From positions 130,009,018 to 130,073,017 of the forward strand of contig CM043968.1 of assembly GCA_014529385.2 (NCBI GenBank): 64,000 bases of DNA. The letters are read 5' to 3'. This document shows positions 12,880 to 24,767 of this stretch, one piece after another. The translations under genes and the position numbers were made by a program. This stretch comes from Adiantum capillus-veneris. Its lineage: Eukaryota > Streptophyta > Polypodiopsida > Polypodiales > Pteridaceae. The notes beneath the pieces are model-generated. The model did no database searches and was not told the origin of the DNA. It saw only the letters and a program-made list of their open reading frames with translations. How positions within the stretch are numbered: the first letter of the stretch is position 1; each line of letters opens with the position of its first letter.

Positions 12880-15005
12880 GAACAATAGTGCGATATAAGC
12901 ACATACTCACCTTTTATAATACTAATGGCCATGGAGCTCAGGTTTACCTGGATCCTAATGAAGAGTATGCCATTCGCATTGATGACCATGGCATAGTTTT
13001 TGAAGAGGAAATCAGGGCAAACAAATAAGGAAAAATGCATATGGATAAAAACGGTACTCAATATTTAAAAGTTGAAAACCCTGATGTGATAGACAAATGG
13101 GAGTTAGAAGTAAATACCATAATTCCAATGTCGTAGCAAAAAAAGGACTGCCAACTTTAGAATTTGAGGGATATGATCAAGTTGATTTGAAGCCTTTGAA
13201 ACGGCTTAGCACGGATAATTCTAGGATCAAAGTTTATTGTTGGGAGCATAGAAACGTCAAAGATCTTCTATGGACTTTTCATGCCAAATTAGGATAGTTA
13301 ACACCCATGAAATCATCTATATCCTCAAAATCAAAGACAAGGGTTCAACAGATCTACCAACCTACCTATTTAGGGATTGTTATAACAATAACTTTGTTAT
13401 GATGAGTCCTGAGGAGGTAGAACAAACCAAATACCAAGGGTACTCCATAAGAGATTGGATATTGGGCCAAGGACCAGAAACTATACCAAGAGAGGAACTC
13501 TGTGAGAGATCTTTTGGGAGCAATATTAAAAAACCCGAACCTACCTCATCACAAAGAAAATCGTGTGACACTAAAGACACATTCTAGGGCTACATGAGTC
13601 ACTATTTCCAATAGACTGGTTTGAAAGAATCGGGACAGGACCAACTTCCAGGAGTCCAAGAGTTGAGCCAAATAGACGGGTCATATGGGTCAGAAAATAC
13701 AATGGATATGGGGATCCATATGACCACTTAGCAAGCTTTAAACAAGTGCTAAGAGCAGACGCATATTTGATTTTCATACTCAATTTGAGGGATTTGGAAT
13801 GACATTAGAAGGAAAAGCACTGACATGGTTCCAAAATATTGCAACAAGGTCAATCATGGACTTAAATACATTAGCTCAAGGATTTGTAGCTGCATGTTTC
13901 AAAACGGGGATCAAACATAATACGATAGCTCAAATCTATAGCTTCAAACAAAAACAAGGTGAGTCTGTTAGGGATTGTGCAACTAGAATGAAGAAATACA
14001 ATGCAAGATGCCCAGAACTAGAAATACCTACAGAAGAAAGATTAGTATCATTGTTTCTAGAAGGACTGCTAAAAAAAGAACTTCATGCTATATTGTATAG
14101 CCAGAAACATATGACCCAAAAGAGTGTGTATCGGATGCCATTGACTTGGGATACAATTGTGATATTTTCAATGAAAAAGATGTCCATAAGGATAATCAAA
14201 GTGAGAAAATAGCAAACCAACACAAGTGGGAACAGCTGCTGCAGCACCGCTTACAGCCATAGAAGACATGCTCAAAGGGATTAATGAAATGATGAATAAC
14301 ATGCAAGAAGTACCTACGAGAGGACCAAGGCAAGGGATACCTCAATAGGGACCAATTAGGCCGCAAAAATGGTGTGCAATTGAGGGTAAATGGACAAATC
14401 ATGAGACCAATGAGTGCTATTACCGATCAAAGTATGATCGAAATGTTCAATATGTGCCTTTGAGGCCACAATGACAACCCATGTACACATATCAGCCTAA
14501 TATAGCCCCAGCTCAAAGACAACCAATGGGTATGGAAAGACCACAACTAGTGTTGGGTCAAAAACCTCCATATCCTGGACATAATGTAGTGCCTATAAAG
14601 TACATGCAGTCAAAGGGAATCATAGATGAACAAGCACTAGTGCCTGTTACACCCTATGTTGAACCTAGTCCATCTACAGTAATGGTAGAAAGAGAGTGGT
14701 ATAATTCACATCCACCACCAACGGAAGAACTTGTGACTTATACTACACCAGAGCTTGCACCAATATACTATGTAGCTAATCAAGGTGTTAGACTTCCTAT
14801 GGTAAGACCCATGATGAAGCCAAAAATTGAAAAGTGTCATAACTGTGGTGCAGATGATCACTGGAAAAATGAATGCCAAGAGCCAAACAAGATTAAGCCA
14901 GTGGAAGCTTTTTGTATACAATGTTGCAAAAAGGGAGGACACTTCCTAGTGAACGTAGTCCAAGTGATACCTAGTAGCTCATCGGAGAGTGAACCTATTG
15001 TTCCT
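12880..15005 (+). pseudogene. E1 gag (broken)
   Basis: This is a plant Ty3/gypsy Gag spread over several frames. Early fragments around 12890-13027 and 13097-13600 have no known domain. From about 13690 the phrase GYGDPYDHLASFKQVL, then LTLEGKALTWF-like and NTIAQIYSFKQKQGESVRD, identify the retrotransposon gag domain. A Pro-rich linker follows at 14481. Two zinc-knuckle-like motifs come next, CHNCGADDHWKNEC (14834-14876) and a CxxC-type second motif near 14914 whose last Cys is replaced by Val. Stops and frameshifts near 13027, 13590, 13795 and 14210 make it non-functional. It breaks off at 15006 where opposite-strand retroelement sequence begins. Confidence 0.75.
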
Positions 15006-16620
15006 GTCGACATGGAGCCTCAACTTCCCAATCAAGGGAGTAACAAAGGCTCGCTGTCCCTTGAAAGCAGGATCGGTTGTTACAGCATCTCCCATCTCAA
15101 AAGCTTGAATGCCCAACTTGGTGGCCAACTTCATGGATATGAAGTTGTGAGTAGAGCCAGGGTCAAACAAGATGAAGGAATCATGCTCCCTTACCTTTCC
15201 CCAAGCATAGGAGAGAGGTGCACTTTTTCAATGAGCATCCTCTTTTGGAGCTTCGATGGTGGAAGCTCTAGGAGTCTCATTGTGAGCGTTTCTCTTGGGG
15301 CAAGAACAATAGCGCTCTCCACACTTAAAACATCTATGGTCCTTGCAAAAAGCTTCAACATCTTTAGGAGAGAGTTTGTTTTTACCTTTGTAAACTCCCT
15401 TCTCCTTGGACCAATTGTTGTTATTGTTGGAATCGCCTTGGGAAGAATTTTGGGCAATGGTTTTCCCCTTTGCTTCATTTTTGTCTTTGTTTTCCATGGG
15501 CTTGACATTCCATCTAGCCTCTTGTTGGAAATTCATGCATGAAGCAACCATGGTGTGGTGGATTACTTCGATAATAGAACCAGGCCGTTGGGAGTTGACA
15601 TACTCGGCCATCTCTTTAGGTAATCCCACACAAAACTGTTGCTTTTGCTCACAAAGTCTATCTTTTGGAAGATAGTAGCCTTGAGATGTAAGTCCCAAAA
15701 CTTGTCCACATATTTGTGAATAGAATCATGGGAGATAAGCTTCAAAATAAGCCATTCAATGAGCACTTTGTCCTTTGCATGGCTGCCAAGTAATTGCTTC
15801 ATGATGGAAACTCGTAGAGTTTTCCATGTCTTTGGGGCTTCGCTGTTGCCACAAAGGCTAGACCACTATTGAGACGAGCCAATTTCTAGAAGTGCATAGC
15901 TACATGGTGTATCTTGCAGGACTCCATGAAGCCCTTGTCTCCACAGGCCGCATCAAATTGTTGGATGAAGGCCAATACTTTGTTGGTGGCACCAAAGGTG
16001 CTATCATAGGTGAGAATAGAGATACTCTTTCCTCCCTCTTTGAACTTCTTGAGCTTTTGTGACCTTCGACGTGCAGGGTATGAATTGCGATGTCCTACTC
16101 TCTTGTATTCTTTAGGAGAATATCCATAGCTTTTGTCGAAAGAGGAGGAAGGTGAAGAAGAAGGAGAAGAGGGTGACCTCTTTCTTGCCCTTTTCTTCCT
16201 TTGTTTCCTGTCTTCCCTTTCGGAGTGACAAGGAGAAGGACTGTGTGCTGATCGTTTCCTCTTGGAAGGAGTTGGCAATTGTCTAGACCGACGTCTTCAT
16301 GGAGCCACATCTTTAGAGGAACGTAAAGATTCATTACTTGCTTGCTCTTTGGATTCCTCCTCTTGTATGGGAGAGAGTCTTCTTTTGGGGGTCTCTTCAA
16401 AAGGCCTCCTAAGCTCTCTCTCCTCTTCTTGGAGAGGAAGGGAAATCCCATAAGTGCAAAGTTGTTGAGTATCTTTGGCTTGCAAAGCAGGGTTGCCCAT
16501 AGCTTGCTCCAACCTAGTAACAAGATGATTGACAAACATGGGGGCATCATCATTAGCACATTCATGTGCAAAATCAAAGTTATCAATGTTCATTCTACTA
16601 TATTGGTTATTGTCATCCAT
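15006..16620 (-). pseudogene. Chromovirus gag-protease fragment, type A, right copy
   Basis: On the minus strand from 16620 this is Gag A (MDDNNQYSRM...), its basic Ser-rich tract, FIQQFDAACGDKGF, and a capsid-like part (KVLIEWLILKLISHDSIHKYVDKFWDL at 15802-15650, in two frames). A zinc knuckle CFKCGERYCSCPK follows near 15310. The start of a retropepsin lies at 15170-15010, with DPGSTHNFIS where D-S/T-G is normal. The frame is broken several times. It ends at 15006-15013 in GTCGACAT, a sequence shared with the joining E1 gag side and close to E2 bases at 31828. Confidence 0.75.
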
Positions 16621-17116
16621 GTTAACAAAAATTGTGTACTTACTTAGTGTATGCTTTGACAATTCAAAACCTTAGTTACCACTCCTCTTAGCCTTTGAAA
16701 AATTGGCACTTAGGTATCTACACCCACGGCTCTAAGTGGTTAATTATAGAAAGTAGTGGAGTGGGTCTAACATTGCAGAATTGACGAGGGCTAGCTCCTT
16801 TTGAACTTCTTATGGCTCAATAGTGGTAAAGCCGTAGGCAAGTCTAAAAAGACCCTATTATTAAGTCCAAAGCTCCCTAGTTATGCACCATATCCCACAT
16901 GGTGGACTCAACAAAACCAACAATAGATCCCAGTCCCACTTACCCTAATATAATTAACAAAGTAAACCATTTACAGGCGAGTTAAGGACCTCTCTTCTTA
17001 AGCAAGAAAAGAGAAACCAAATGCTCTGAAACCAATTTAATGGAAATGGCCGATGAACTTTGAGAGTAGAGAAAATTAGAGATAGTACTTTTGTGGAATT
17101 ACTTTGTGATCATAGA
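16621..17116 (-). other. Type A leader, decayed PBS and LTR stub, right copy
   Basis: This is the counterpart of 810-1305, with the PBS variant at 17023-17034 and the LTR stub from about 17036 to 17116. No ORF is supported. Confidence 0.65.
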
Positions 17117-17686
17117 GGGTGACCTCTTCCATGCGGCATAGGATTTCCTATGGCCTCTTCTTTTTTATGGTTCAAAGGTTGCACCATCACTTTCTTCAGA
17201 AGGTGAAGAATTTGAGGAAGATGGAGAAGAGGGTGACCTCTTTCTCGCCTTTTTCTTGCCTTGATCTTCGTTGTCTTCACCACTTCTTTCTCGTTCCTTC
17301 GGTGGAGACTCTTGAGACTCACTTCTTTCTCATTCCTTCGGTTGAGGCTCTTGAGTTCTCCTTTGAGAAGGAGATGCGTCATCAAGGAGCAAATTTTTGA
17401 GCCCTTCATATGGATCCTCTTTTTCTTCCCAAATCGGAGAGATAACTCTTTTGGAAGTCTCGCAAGGAGGCTTCCTAGGTGCTCTCTCGTCATGGTGGGG
17501 AGCTTGGAGAATCCCATGAGCATAAAGCTGTCGTTGCACTTCACTTTGGAGGGATGGATTGCCCATGGCTTGTTGAAGCCTAGAAACAAGATAGTTAACA
17601 AGCATCGGGGCATCATTAGTAGCTTGCTCATTAGCAAAATCAAAGTTATCAACATTAATTTCACTCTCTTTATTATTGTCAGCCAT
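17117..17686 (-). pseudogene. Chromovirus gag fragment, type B, right copy
   Basis: This is the counterpart of 1306-1841, starting MADNNKESEINVDNFDF at 17686. It keeps about 30 bp that the left copy has lost (CETSKRVISPIWEEKEDP region), so the frame runs uninterrupted to 17330 before a stop. It is truncated at the fusion to the LTR stub. Confidence 0.7.
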
Positions 17687-18103
17687 TCTAACAACCTTTA
17701 GGTGTAAACTTTTTAGGTGTACTTTGGCACTTCAAGCCCTAGTTGCTACTCCTCTTTACCCCTTTAGAAAAAGCACTCAAGCTATTGTACCCGTGGCTTG
17801 ATTACCATTAATTGCAAGGAATAGAAGAGAGAGTCATTCAACAGCAAAATAGCACTGGCTCCTATCAAGCTTCTAATATCTCAATAGTGGTTAAGCCGTA
17901 GTCAAGCCCCGTAGGACTCCGCTATTAAGACCATAGCTCTCGACAGTGATGCCCCATTAACTGCACCAAGGCAGGCACACCGCAAGGCTGAAAATTCCCT
18001 ATTCTACTTACTCACATGCAATTAATAGTACCAATCATTTATAGCTAGCTTGAGGACCTCCCTTCTTGAGCAAGGAAAGAGAAACCTTGTGCTCTGATAC
18101 CAA
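17687..18103 (-). other. Type B leader and PBS, right copy
   Basis: The PBS TGGTATCAGAGC is on the minus strand at 18091-18102. The leader contains a short local duplication (TTTAGGTGTA twice near 17697-17722) not seen in the left copy. Confidence 0.65.
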
Positions 18104-20468
18104 TGTAACATTTAATGGTCTAGTAACTTGTGTGTACCGGAAAATAGCTTGAACATAGTGAGCATTTCATTAGAATGGCTTCCTCCCGGGGGATTCACTC
18201 TATATACAAAACAAGATGCCACCTGGGAGCGGACAACTTTGATAAAACCCCTATATACGACTCATATTAGAGAATATGACCCCCCTTTCTACGCTTATAC
18301 AAAAGTCAATGCAAAAAACTATCATACCCCTATCTTACATATAAAATTTAGATCTCACATGATCTAACTAAGTAAAACTAGTCAAAGAGCGTGTAGCATA
18401 GTGACTGGCAATGTACTAAGGATCCACTTTTGTTGATAACTAGATGTACCCTCAATGTGTCTTAGTTTGACTGTCAAACTATGTGTCCGTCGAGCCTGCA
18501 CTTTAGCTACTCGTCCAATTTTGACCAATCTAAATTACTAAAAAAACATTGTTATAAAGTTTTGCTAGGTTCTCCGTGTAAATTTGCATCTATACAAACT
18601 CTTTATAGCTTTCATCCCTAACTATAATAACAAAACAAGCAATTAATACAAAGTACTATTGGTTCTTGCATGTATCTTGGTAGCTATTGACTTACAAGTT
18701 TGAGGGAAGACTCTTTTGGGAAGCCATGATTTTGAAACACAAAAACTTCCTCTCATTTTTTCCTTTTCGCACTCCACCCCCCCCCCCCCCCCGAATATGA
18801 TGCCCCCTCCCTTATTTTTAAGCTTAGGAGATAAATTACTGAGGGCCTACCGCTTACTTATACGCTTATGTAACTTGTAGGATAACCCCCCTTCCTTGCA
18901 CTTACGTGGTGCGATAGGTTTTCCATGGTGAATCCCCCGAGGGCTTCCTAATGAGAATAACAAGAGTGCTTGGGTGGAGAGAGCAACAAAAAGCATAACA
19001 CCTAGCTAGATAGCATGAACAATACTTCAAAAGAGAGAGAAATTAAGAAATTGACAATAGTTGAGGACCGGATTTACATGGAGCCGGTCTCCCCTTCAAA
19101 AGGCTTTGTATTATGGTTTCTCCCATCAAGAGAGACATTCTACAATACAATTCTTTGTGTTCCTTCACTACTAGCTAGTGCAATGAAGATGGAAACTTCA
19201 TGCACTATGCAAAACACTTATCAAACACAACATCACTTCCCTCACGGTCTTAGACCCAAGACCTCACACACCTTCGAAGATGGTGAGAGCTAGCGGGGTA
19301 TGAGAGTAGATTGAGAGGAAGGAGTATTCTTATGAGAAAGATGTACATCTCCTCACATAATCAATCATATTATCATAGCTTAGCTTAGTAATTAGCATGG
19401 TAGAGGAGATGAGCATGCATTGAAGCTTGGCTCTTGGTTGGATTTGCATCACAAAGCCAAGAGTTGTTGGTGTAGGCATCCCTTCTCACAAGCTTGGAGT
19501 AGGTGGTAAGCTATGCATTAAAGATTGAGAAGGAGAGAGAGTCTTCTTTGCTTCACACATGAGATTGTGTGAGTGTGTGTGTGTGTGTGTGTGATAATGC
19601 CTTGCAAACATCAGCGCCCTCTCTCTCTCGGTTGACCCCCCTTGCTAAATGCTCATGCTACAGCCCTATTGGACTTCCCTAGGCCTAGCCAATGGAAATT
19701 AAATAGCATAAGTGATAGCCTTTTGACATGTGTCCTCCTTTCCCCTTTTTTGAGATCTTTAGTTAATTAATAAATGCAACTTAGCTCTCATTGGACCCCT
19801 TTGCCTCCTGGCCAATAGGAATCAGGCAAGCCATTGGGCTGTTGAATGCTCATTGGTCCCCTTGGGAGACTGTCCAATAGTCTTCTAGAGAGCTTAATTC
19901 TTATTGGTTCCTGTATTGAGTGTTTTTAAATTAATTAAAGTAGATTTACTCTAGCCTAATTCTCATTGGTCCACCTCCATGGCCATCCAATAGGATTTGA
20001 GTACACCTTGTGGGCATCTGGCCTAGGGAGCTGACATGTGTCCCTCTTTCCCCTTGTGTACAAATGAAGCTTGTGAGTGTGTGTGGGTGTTTCTCTCTCA
20101 TCCCCTACTTCTTGGGCTCGCCCCCTCCTATGTAGGGCTTGACAAAGACTTTTTGGGACACACACAAAGCATCGAATTCCCCTAATGTTTGACCTTTGGA
20201 CACAACCTTTGAATTTTGGAACCTTAGCATTTTGGAAGTCTTAATGGGCTGAACCTTAGGGTCTTTTGAGACCATTGTTGCACATAGCTCTTTTGCAGAT
20301 GGCCCCCCCTTTGGATCCCTATTTTGCCTCCTTTGGATCCCTACTATAGCCGGTCTACTAGCTTAACCAATATTCTAGCTTTTTCTCCCCTGGCACTTCC
20401 CCATATTAAATGATCAGTTTAACATGAGAAAATTATTTAGGAGAATTAGATATTGATTATTATGACAG
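18104..20468 (-). mobile_element. Chromovirus 5' LTR, type B, right copy
   Basis: This is collinear with 2244-4658, including the DNA transposon at 18185-18941, a short GT array near 19571-19592 and the ATTGG/CCAAT modules. Confidence 0.65.
18185..18941. mobile_element. TIR DNA transposon, right copy
   Basis: It is at the same position within the LTR as the element at 2325. Left TIR CCCGGGGGATTCAC is at 18185-18198; right TIR GTGAATCCCCCGAG (one change) is at 18928-18941. The 8-bp duplications GGCTTCCT are at 18177-18184 and 18942-18949. A longer C run occurs near 18777-18792. Confidence 0.75.
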
Positions 20469-21203
20469 AAACCTTCATGCATCATGAGCATAACATAAAC
20501 TTTGTAGAAAGCATTAACTATCCCAAGCCTCAGTTCCAAGGCCTCAAACACCTTCGAAGGTGGAGAGAGCTAGCGGGGAATGAGGGTAGGGAAGAGGAAG
20601 AAGAAACATTTCATAGGAGAAAGAATCAGTTACTCACTTATCATCACTCTTCTTGCTAGCATACATAATGGCATAGACTAAGTAATGAAGATGGAGAAGA
20701 TGTCAAGCTTAAGCATTGAAGCATGGCTCTTGGTTGGATCTGCATTCCATAGCCAAGAGTATTGATGTAGGCTCTCAGCTTCTCTACTATCTTGGAGAAG
20801 GAGATGGAGCTCTTGCACTTTGCACTTCACACAATGAGAGTGTGTGTGAGTGTGTGTGGGAGATTATACCCCTCAAGCATGCCCCCTACTTGCTTTGGTC
20901 CACCCCCTCTTCTAGCACAAGCTTGAAGCTAATTGGACCTCTACAAGCCTGGCCAATCACATGCAGAATGCATATCAAGCAAGCATGCTAGCCTTGGGAA
21001 AAGTGTCCCCCTTTTCCCGTTTAGAGAGAGGACTTGATAAATGCAAAAACAATTAATTAAATCTACTTAATTATCATTGGACCCCTTGGGAGGCCAACCA
21101 ATAGGCTTTGGACACTCCTTGAGGGTAATCTAGCTAGGGGCTTCACATGTGTCCTACTTGCCTCTTGAGCAAGAGGTGCCCTTTGGGGGAGAGAGTGGTC
21201 AAA
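20469..21203 (-). mobile_element. Truncated second LTR, right copy
   Basis: It matches 4659-5394 and then stops in GAGAGAGTGGTCAAA. There the sequence passes into the protease end of another gag fragment. The last 560 bp of the left-copy LTR are missing. Confidence 0.6.
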
Positions 21204-22375
21204 CATCATCCACTAAAATACGAACATGTTGTCCATTAATAGTGCCATGCATGTGAATCAAATCATGGGGGTCAAAGGTGGGTTGCCACATTGAAGCAGG
21301 CACACAACACTTGTGCTTTTCTTCCATATGAAGAACCTCTATAGCACAATATTTAGGAGATGAATCTAATGTGAGGCGTTGCACCATGTGCATGGCCTTT
21401 TCTTTGCCTTGCAAAAGAGGACAATCTTTCTTGTTATGTTGGTCCGAAAGACATCTAAAACACAAATTCGGTTTCTTTGCACGCTCAAAATCAACAGTGC
21501 TGAGAGACCCAAGTGGAGTATCTCATGATTTCTTAGGCTTCTTAGCCTCTTGTGGGCGTAGAGAGGTAGATTGTCTCTTATTCCTCTTGGAACGTGTGGG
21601 AGATCTACCTTGCCATTGGCTCTTAGACACATTGCTCTTAGCAAAATTAGTCTTAGTGTAGGAAACATTTCCTTTCCTCTCTTCGTCATCATCATATCTT
21701 TGGGCATGACTGATGGCTTCTTCCAAAGTTTTTGGATGTTGGGTCTTGACATGAAGACATAGTCTTTGTCAAGACCCCTATTAAAACCACGTATCTTTTG
21801 AAATTCATCTAGATACTTCAAAAGGTACTGTGTGAGAGAGAGGCCAGACATGCGGCATGCATCCCATGCTAACCAATTCTTATCTTCTTCATTGGAGTCC
21901 AAAAACTCTTTAGAGAAAGAAGATTGAAACGCAGCCCAAGACGGAGGAGGAGCATCTATTGGAAATATCATCCACCACTTATAGGCCTTGCCTTTAGGAG
22001 ATAGACTTGTTTCCACAGCCATCTTTATATCCAGGGTGTGTCTCAATCTATGAATATCACTCCATTTGTGTAAGAAAGTATTGACCGCATCCTTATTGAG
22101 ATCACGCTCTTCCCCGTGAAACTTAAGAATGGTGATATTTTTAAGTAATGCACTATTACCTTCTACATCTTCTGCAGCACTTGTCTCTTGGACTCCTTGA
22201 GTCGTGTGAGCTTGGTTCCCTTGAACCGTGCCACTTGTGGCTCCTTAAGTCATCTGTGAATTGATAAATCTCACAGGTAACTCTGTAAGATTGGTAACAT
22301 TTGCATTGAGTGCAGAGAGGTTGCTTTCAAGTACGCTTTGGAGATGTTCCAAAGTCTTGAAAGAAGCCATATCTA
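21204..22375 (-). pseudogene. Ty3/gypsy gag of a different family (E6)
   Basis: On the minus strand, Gag begins near 22370 (MASFKTLEHLQSVL), with a stop near 22240. It continues through TILKFHGEERDLNKDAVNTF and the capsid-like WWMIFPIDAPPPSWAAFQ...FSKEFLD (22046-21770). A basic linker follows, then a zinc knuckle CFRCLSDQHNKKDC (21465-21420). The last residues INGQHVRILVDD are the first strand of a retropepsin, ending at the catalytic Asp itself, where the left neighbour begins. Frameshifts occur near 21760 and 21530. It is not closely similar to the other gags here. Confidence 0.7.
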
Positions 22376-23214
22376 CAAGCCCATGATCTCCTAGATCATA
22401 TCATCATGCATATTAGTGTCAGCAGCACCCATGGATCCCTGATTTTGTTCTACGTGCTCAAAATCAAACGTGTGTGTAGATGGGATATCCTCACTGGCCA
22501 TGGTAAGCACACACTAATGCAAAGAGAGAAAAAAAACGACAACTTGTACCTTGTGAAATTGAAGTCTTTGTGTTTTGTATGCTCCACGATTTACGTTGCA
22601 TGCGAACCTCGCCTTGCGAGAATTTGAGCGCTTCAGTTGTCGTTCGTTGTAAGAATACCTTTGTTGATTCTTCACAAAAACCCATCGTTTTTGTGAAGGC
22701 TTTTGTTCACTTTGAAGCTACCTCCTTGAGAAAAAAAGATTTTTTGGAGGAAAACTAGCCTTCCTCCAAGAAGTGAAAAGGAGGGGTAAAGGAACTTCCT
22801 TGAAGTTTGAAGTTTTCCCTTTCCTTCTAGTTTTCCTTTCAACACAAGTAGGCTATCTTTCCTTGTTGTATATATACAACAAAGGTCAATAGATTGATGG
22901 TAAAGTGTTGGCCTCTTACCCTCATGGGATGGGTTCAACCCTCCTTCATGCAAGGGTTAAGCGGGCCTTCCTACGCGCGCAACGAACGGCACCAAACAAC
23001 AAAAGCCTTCAAGCCTCGGTGCCATCGAGTTTGCCTTGGTCATCTTCCTTGAGTCGCCTATTGTCTGTCCACGTGCTGTGCATAGGAAAACGTATCTGTC
23101 TTCTTTTGCTGCACAACAAAGACGTCACTGTCTACGAAATGTGGGAGAGAAGCACAACGTCGCACGCACATGCAACCGCTTTTCACCTCCTCCCAAAAAT
23201 AGCTCGGATACCAG
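22376..23214 (-). other. Probable E6 leader with PBS-like site
   Basis: No convincing ORF is present. On the minus strand 23202-23213 reads TGGTATCCGAGC, one base from the tRNA-iMet-type PBS, which would place the E6 5' LTR at 23215 and beyond. The stretch also holds a perfect 20-bp palindrome at 22863-22882 and a tRNA-like segment at 22884-22945. Confidence 0.35.
22884..22945 (+). other. tRNA-like / SINE-like segment with pol III box motifs
   Basis: GATGGTAAAGTGTTGG resembles an A box, and GGGTTCAACCCTCC about 30 bases later resembles a B box (GGTTCRANYCC). I could not fold a complete cloverleaf with matching acceptor arms, so this is not called a tRNA gene. A SINE head is the alternative. 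Confidence 0.3.
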
Positions 23215-23429
23215 TGAAAGGGCGGTGGTAATGCGTCTGCTAGTCTCCACCCAACTGTGCTATCTTATAGCCTCCCCCTAGCGTAGACATTGTCCATCCG
23301 TACCGGAAGCCTTGCCCATAGGACCCGTGTCCTTACACTCACCAAGAGGAAATGCAGCAAAAGAGGGCTAGATTTGAAAGAGAAAAGCAAACGTACGAAA
23401 GGAGCCGCCAAGCTCCAGGTGAAGACCCC
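23215..23429. other. Unassigned junction sequence
   Basis: It may contain an E6 LTR stub and the return into E1. No motif defines the exact boundary. Confidence 0.3.
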
Positions 23430-24767
23430 GAAATATGAAGTCCAAGAGAGGTAAAGAGACCAAGAACCAAGAACCCTGCAAAGAAGGTTCCAGAGGATCC
23501 CACAGATTTTCTCGAGTGGATGTATGCAGAATCTGAAGCTTTAAAGCTGAAGGAAGCTCTAGAAGCTCAAAGAAAAGCAACGAAAGTAGCGGCTGAGCAA
23601 CAAAGACATGCAAAAGCTGCCAAACAAAGTGAGTCACATCCTGACCAAGAGGAGATGTCTCCAAGACCCTCTTTACCAACTACGGAACAAGAAGATTAGC
23701 CCATGCCGAGTCCAAGGCCTTCACCAGCAGATAAATCTAAGGAAGACGACGCAGCAAAGGAGAAAGTAAATTTTGAACAACACAAGGAAGCCGAAACAAC
23801 TGTAGCAAGACCTTCCTCTACAACAGCTCAAGCAAAAGCAGCTGAGGCATCCACAAAGCCTCAAGAAGCCGAAGCAGCTGAGACATCCACAAAGCCTCAA
23901 GGAGAAGAAGTAGAACCACCTACATGGCCACAAGCAGAAGCCACTGCACCAACAAAAGAGCCACAAACTGAAACAACCCAAACTTCTAAACAACCCCAGG
24001 TAGAACCTAAAGACTGGGAAACCAATGATGAACTCATCATGCACTTAAATGAGTATGCAAAGCAAATGCAGTTGATGACAGACAAGATGAGAACCGCATC
24101 ACTTAGCCATACTGCCAAGGCTAAAGAGCTAGAGCAAGTGATTGATGCTCTACAAGGAGAGCTAGAAGACAGAATGAACATCATTGTATATCTTCAAAGG
24201 CAGATTAAAGAGATGAAAAATGAAGCACAAATACACCAAACTGCAAAGGAGAAACAACAAAAAGAGATGGAAGAGCTGGAAGAGCTCCTGACAAAGTTAT
24301 TTGATACATGCAAAATCAAAGATCAACCACTGACAAAAGTAACCAATGAGCTTTTAACCACTACTCTGTCAGTACAAAAGATCCAAGTGCAGCTAGATGT
24401 AGATAATGCCTCTTTCCAGTTCAAGCGGCATTTCTAAGATAGATAAGAGAAAACCCCTCTGTAGCCTCAATCAAGGGAACATATGAAGTCTACAAGACTT
24501 CAGAAAAGAGGAACAAAGACCTTGAACTTGAGCTGAAGCTAGAACAAACGCAAAGACGACCTTGCATTGATGCAGGTTCAAAGAGAAGAGCAGTTTCTCA
24601 AGGAAATAAAAGAATTGAAGAGAGTCAATCAGCTGCTAAGAGAGGGACAAATAGAAACTCGGGAGGAGGTAGGAACCTCTGAATATCCAACCATCGATAT
24701 ACCATCAATTTCTTTTGCTGATATGGAAACACAACCGTGAAGGGCTAGCAGGAGAGTCATATTTTTG
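23430..24767 (+). pseudogene. E1 3' region ORF a: acidic, Pro/Ala/Thr-rich, coiled-coil protein
   Basis: I do not recognise this protein. In one frame from about 23480 it reads KKVPEDPTDFLEWMYAES followed by a Lys/Ala/Glu helix. A TAG at 23697 interrupts it. It resumes at 23703 with 244 codons. The first ~95 residues are Pro/Ala/Thr/Glu/Gln-rich with repeated TKPQ-type motifs. Residues ~97-225 are Leu/Glu/Lys/Gln-rich and look like a coiled coil. After stops near 24437 and a frame change near 24560 the same composition continues (EEQFLKEIKELKRVNQLL) to a TGA near 24737. Its position, ahead of the 3' LTR on E1's strand, suggests an accessory E1 ORF. Function is unknown. Confidence 0.5.

Larger units (their letters stand above)
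15811..21203. repeat. 5.4-kb direct repeat, right copy (matches 1-5394)
   Basis: Bases 15811-21203 repeat 1-5394 in the same orientation with only a few percent of differences by eye. The copies share the gag A/LTR stub/gag B chimera and the DNA transposon at the same site. Length differences are a roughly 30-bp segment near 17426-17460 missing from the left copy, and a much shorter GT array. The left copy is cut by the window edge, so the true repeat may be longer. Confidence 0.85.

Noticed and set aside
22884-22945. Complete tRNA gene
   Set aside because: Box-like motifs are present but no full cloverleaf with paired acceptor and anticodon arms could be drawn.
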